Assembly (NCBI GenBank): GCA_028768545.1
Contig: CP054838.1
Location: forward strand, 2,225,501-2,289,500
Source: Desulfobacter sp.
GTDB lineage: Bacteria; Desulfobacterota; Desulfobacteria; Desulfobacterales; Desulfobacteraceae
Direction of reading: 5' to 3'
Length of the DNA: 64,000 nt
Shown here: positions 62,609-64,000 of the stretch, piece by piece
Position numbering within the stretch: the first letter of the stretch is position 1
How the letters are laid out: every line of letters starts with the position of its first letter
Made by a program: the position numbers and the translations under genes
The notes under the pieces: generated by a model
The model's database searches: none
Seen by the model: only the letters and a program-made list of their open reading frames with translations
What the model was told of the DNA's origin: nothing

Positions 62609-64000
62609 ATGACTTTATTCAAACAGATCATGATGTTTATCACGGCCTTGCTTTCCTTGGTTTTGGTCATTGTGTTCAGCATTAACTTTAATGTGTCCAA
62701 AAGCTTTGTTCAAAATGACCTTTACCAGCGGGCCAAAAATTCAGTCAACTCCCTGTCCCTTTCTCTTGGGGATGTCAGTGATGATGTGTTTTTGATGGAA
62801 ACCACCATTAACGCCATGTTTGACGGCGGGCATTTTCAGCGGATCACCCTCAAGGATATAGATGATAAACAGGTTTACGGAAAAGAAGAAACCCTTGTGA
62901 TTGAAGGGGTGCCTGATTTTTTTATCGGGTTTATCAATCTTGAGGCCCCGGTTGCCAAAGCCGTGGTTTTCAACGGGTGGAATATCTTTGGCAGTCTTGA
63001 GGTCCAGGGACATACCGGAGAGGCCTGTCTGAGAATGTGGGGAATTTTTAAAAGCCTGAGTTTTTCCTTTTTTATTCTGTGGACAGGGTGTATCCTGGTG
63101 TCCAGCTTGATGCTCAAGCTGATGCTCAAATCATTGGACCGGATCCGTGAGCAGGCCCAGGCCATTGGAGAAAATAAATTCATTATCAATCCCCACATCC
63201 CGTCCACCGTTGAATTAAAGCAAGTGGTTCTTCAGATGAACAAGATGGTGGAACCCGTTCAAAATAATTACGCCAGATCCATTGAGACCATTAAGGAAGC
63301 CAAGCTGCTCAGGTTTAAGGACATGGTCTCAGGCCTTTACAACAAGGCATATTTTGTCCGCATGATGCAGGCCAACTTGGAATCCCAGGCAGCGGTCTCA
63401 AAAGGCGAAGTGATTCTGCTGACGATTGAGGGGTTGCCACAGTTGAAAGAGGTCGAAGGCTACGGGGTTTCAGAAGCCTTTATAAAAGAGGCGGCCGGTA
63501 TTTTAAAGGATAAAACCCAGAAAATTGAAGGCCGGGTGGTCACCTGTATTAAAGAGACGGAATTTGGGTTGATTCTTCCCTGTATTTTACCTGAGAACGC
63601 CATGGATATGGCTGAATCAATTTTAAAAGATCTTTTAAAATTGATCAAGAAAGGAACGGTACTCGAAGACTATCTCCAGGTTTATGCAAGTGTTGCCTCC
63701 TATACTTACGAAGACAATACCTCCACCATTTTTTCCAAACTCGATTATTCCATGATCCTGGCCAAAAACAGCCAGGACAATACCCCGGTCCATTTCAAGG
63801 AAAAGACAGATACCCTTTTGGGCAGGGGAGAGTGGAAAACCCTGATCGAGACAGCCATTGATTCCAATAATATTGTTTTTTCCTGCCAGCCGGTGTTGAC
63901 CTTGGAAGAGCAAACCTTTTACCGTGAAATTTTTATTGCCATGAAAGATGATCATGGGGGCGCATTCCCATTTTCCCGGTTATACCGCTGGCACTGGATT
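62609..64000 (+). CDS. lapD: LapD-like c-di-GMP receptor (partial, runs off window)
   Basis: 464 residues to the window edge. TM1 (IMMFITALLSLVLVIVFSIN), a periplasmic LapD/MoxY-type domain (~30-145), TM2 (FSFFILWTGCILVSSLMLKL), a HAMP region (~172-225), a degenerate GGDEF domain (LYNKAYFVRMMQANLE, ETEFGLILP in place of GGDEF) and the start of an EAL domain with EIFIAM in place of EALLR. Both catalytic signatures are degenerate, as in LapD, which binds c-di-GMP and sequesters LapG. It overlaps functionally with lapG just upstream. Confidence 0.88.
   Translation, partial: MTLFKQIMMFITALLSLVLVIVFSINFNVSKSFVQNDLYQRAKNSVNSLSLSLGDVSDDVFLMETTINAMFDGGHFQRITLKDIDDKQVYGKEETLVIEGVPDFFIGFINLEAPVAKAVVFNGWNIFGSLEVQGHTGEACLRMWGIFKSLSFSFFILWTGCILVSSLMLKLMLKSLDRIREQAQAIGENKFIINPHIPSTVELKQVVLQMNKMVEPVQNNYARSIETIKEAKLLRFKDMVSGLYNKAYFVRMMQANLESQAAVSKGEVILLTIEGLPQLKEVEGYGVSEAFIKEAAGILKDKTQKIEGRVVTCIKETEFGLILPCILPENAMDMAESILKDLLKLIKKGTVLEDYLQVYASVASYTYEDNTSTIFSKLDYSMILAKNSQDNTPVHFKEKTDTLLGRGEWKTLIETAIDSNNIVFSCQPVLTLEEQTFYREIFIAMKDDHGGAFPFSRLYRWHWI

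Noticed and set aside
1..64000. CRISPR array, prophage, toxin-antitoxin or retron system
   Set aside because: No regularly spaced repeats, no phage structural genes and no such gene pairs seen; repeated sequences are all explained by IS copies.

Overview
The window reads as an anaerobic deltaproteobacterium (Desulfobacterota, most like a Desulfobacteraceae sulfate reducer). This is inferred from gene content, not from a marker tree: a ferredoxin-linked 2-oxoacid oxidoreductase (korA/korBC), SelB, a NifX/NafY-like protein beside a CGGC protein, HemW, a thioredoxin-linked permease operon, an AF1514-like protein and a LapD/LapG module. No sulfate-reduction gene, rRNA or plasmid/phage backbone is visible.

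Two features dominate. First, eleven insertion sequences make up about 14.5 kb (roughly 23%): three IS256-family copies (5968-7392, 7393-8844, 33478-34929), five IS4-family copies (14300, 23808, 25170, 53513, 60446), two ISL3-family copies (55790, 59187) and one IS630-family copy (53843). Several are nested, most have intact target duplications, and copies are nearly identical, so expansion is recent. Second, about a third of the non-IS genes carry a lesion: IS insertion, homopolymer indel, a 19-bp tandem duplication, internal deletion, gene fusion or an in-frame stop. Four otherwise intact genes carry an in-frame TAG (cyclophilin-FKBP fusion, glpA, an M24 peptidase, a UvrD-like helicase). Either this is early genome decay, as in a recently host-restricted or bottlenecked lineage, or some TAG codons are read through, as in pyrrolysine-using deltaproteobacteria. 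The sequence alone does not decide.

Layout. 1-5.3 kb: radical SAM protein, hemW, a NifX-like and a CGGC protein, selB with a small membrane protein, tRNA-His. 5.7-10.8 kb: a wrecked YraQ-type permease/thioredoxin/CcdA operon split by two tandem IS256 copies. 10.9-16.3 kb: peptidyl-prolyl isomerase fusion, lpxL-type acyltransferase, mtgA, an IS4-split AF1514-like gene, a PGPGW-type membrane protein. 16.4-18.6 kb: a FecR-RTX secreted protein split by one missing C. 18.6-22.8 kb: two small hypotheticals, then a TetR regulator next to a PLP decarboxylase/DUF819 transporter operon, sharing a palindromic operator. 22.9-30.6 kb: a DeoR regulator and a decaying glpAB pair now separated by two IS4 copies, plus an MFS transporter. 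30.9-36.9 kb: TetR, SCP2 and M24 peptidase genes, then an IS256 copy joining a hemerythrin fragment to an ADP-forming acyl-CoA synthetase pair. 36.9-52.9 kb: mostly ordinary genes (M23 peptidase, secreted protein, methyltransferase, kor operon with GntR, SDR with LysR, OsmC, Fe-ADH, RecD2, lipoprotein, YciI, UvrD-like helicase). 53-64 kb: IS-rich, with a kinase fragment and a TolC-lapG-lapD module for c-di-GMP-controlled adhesin release, itself split by a composite ISL3/IS4 insertion.

Functional links: SelB plus tRNA-His are housekeeping. The kor operon supplies reduced ferredoxin. The TolC/LapG/LapD module could act on a type I secreted adhesin; the FecR-RTX protein at 16.4 kb is the only type I substrate candidate here, but that pairing is a guess.
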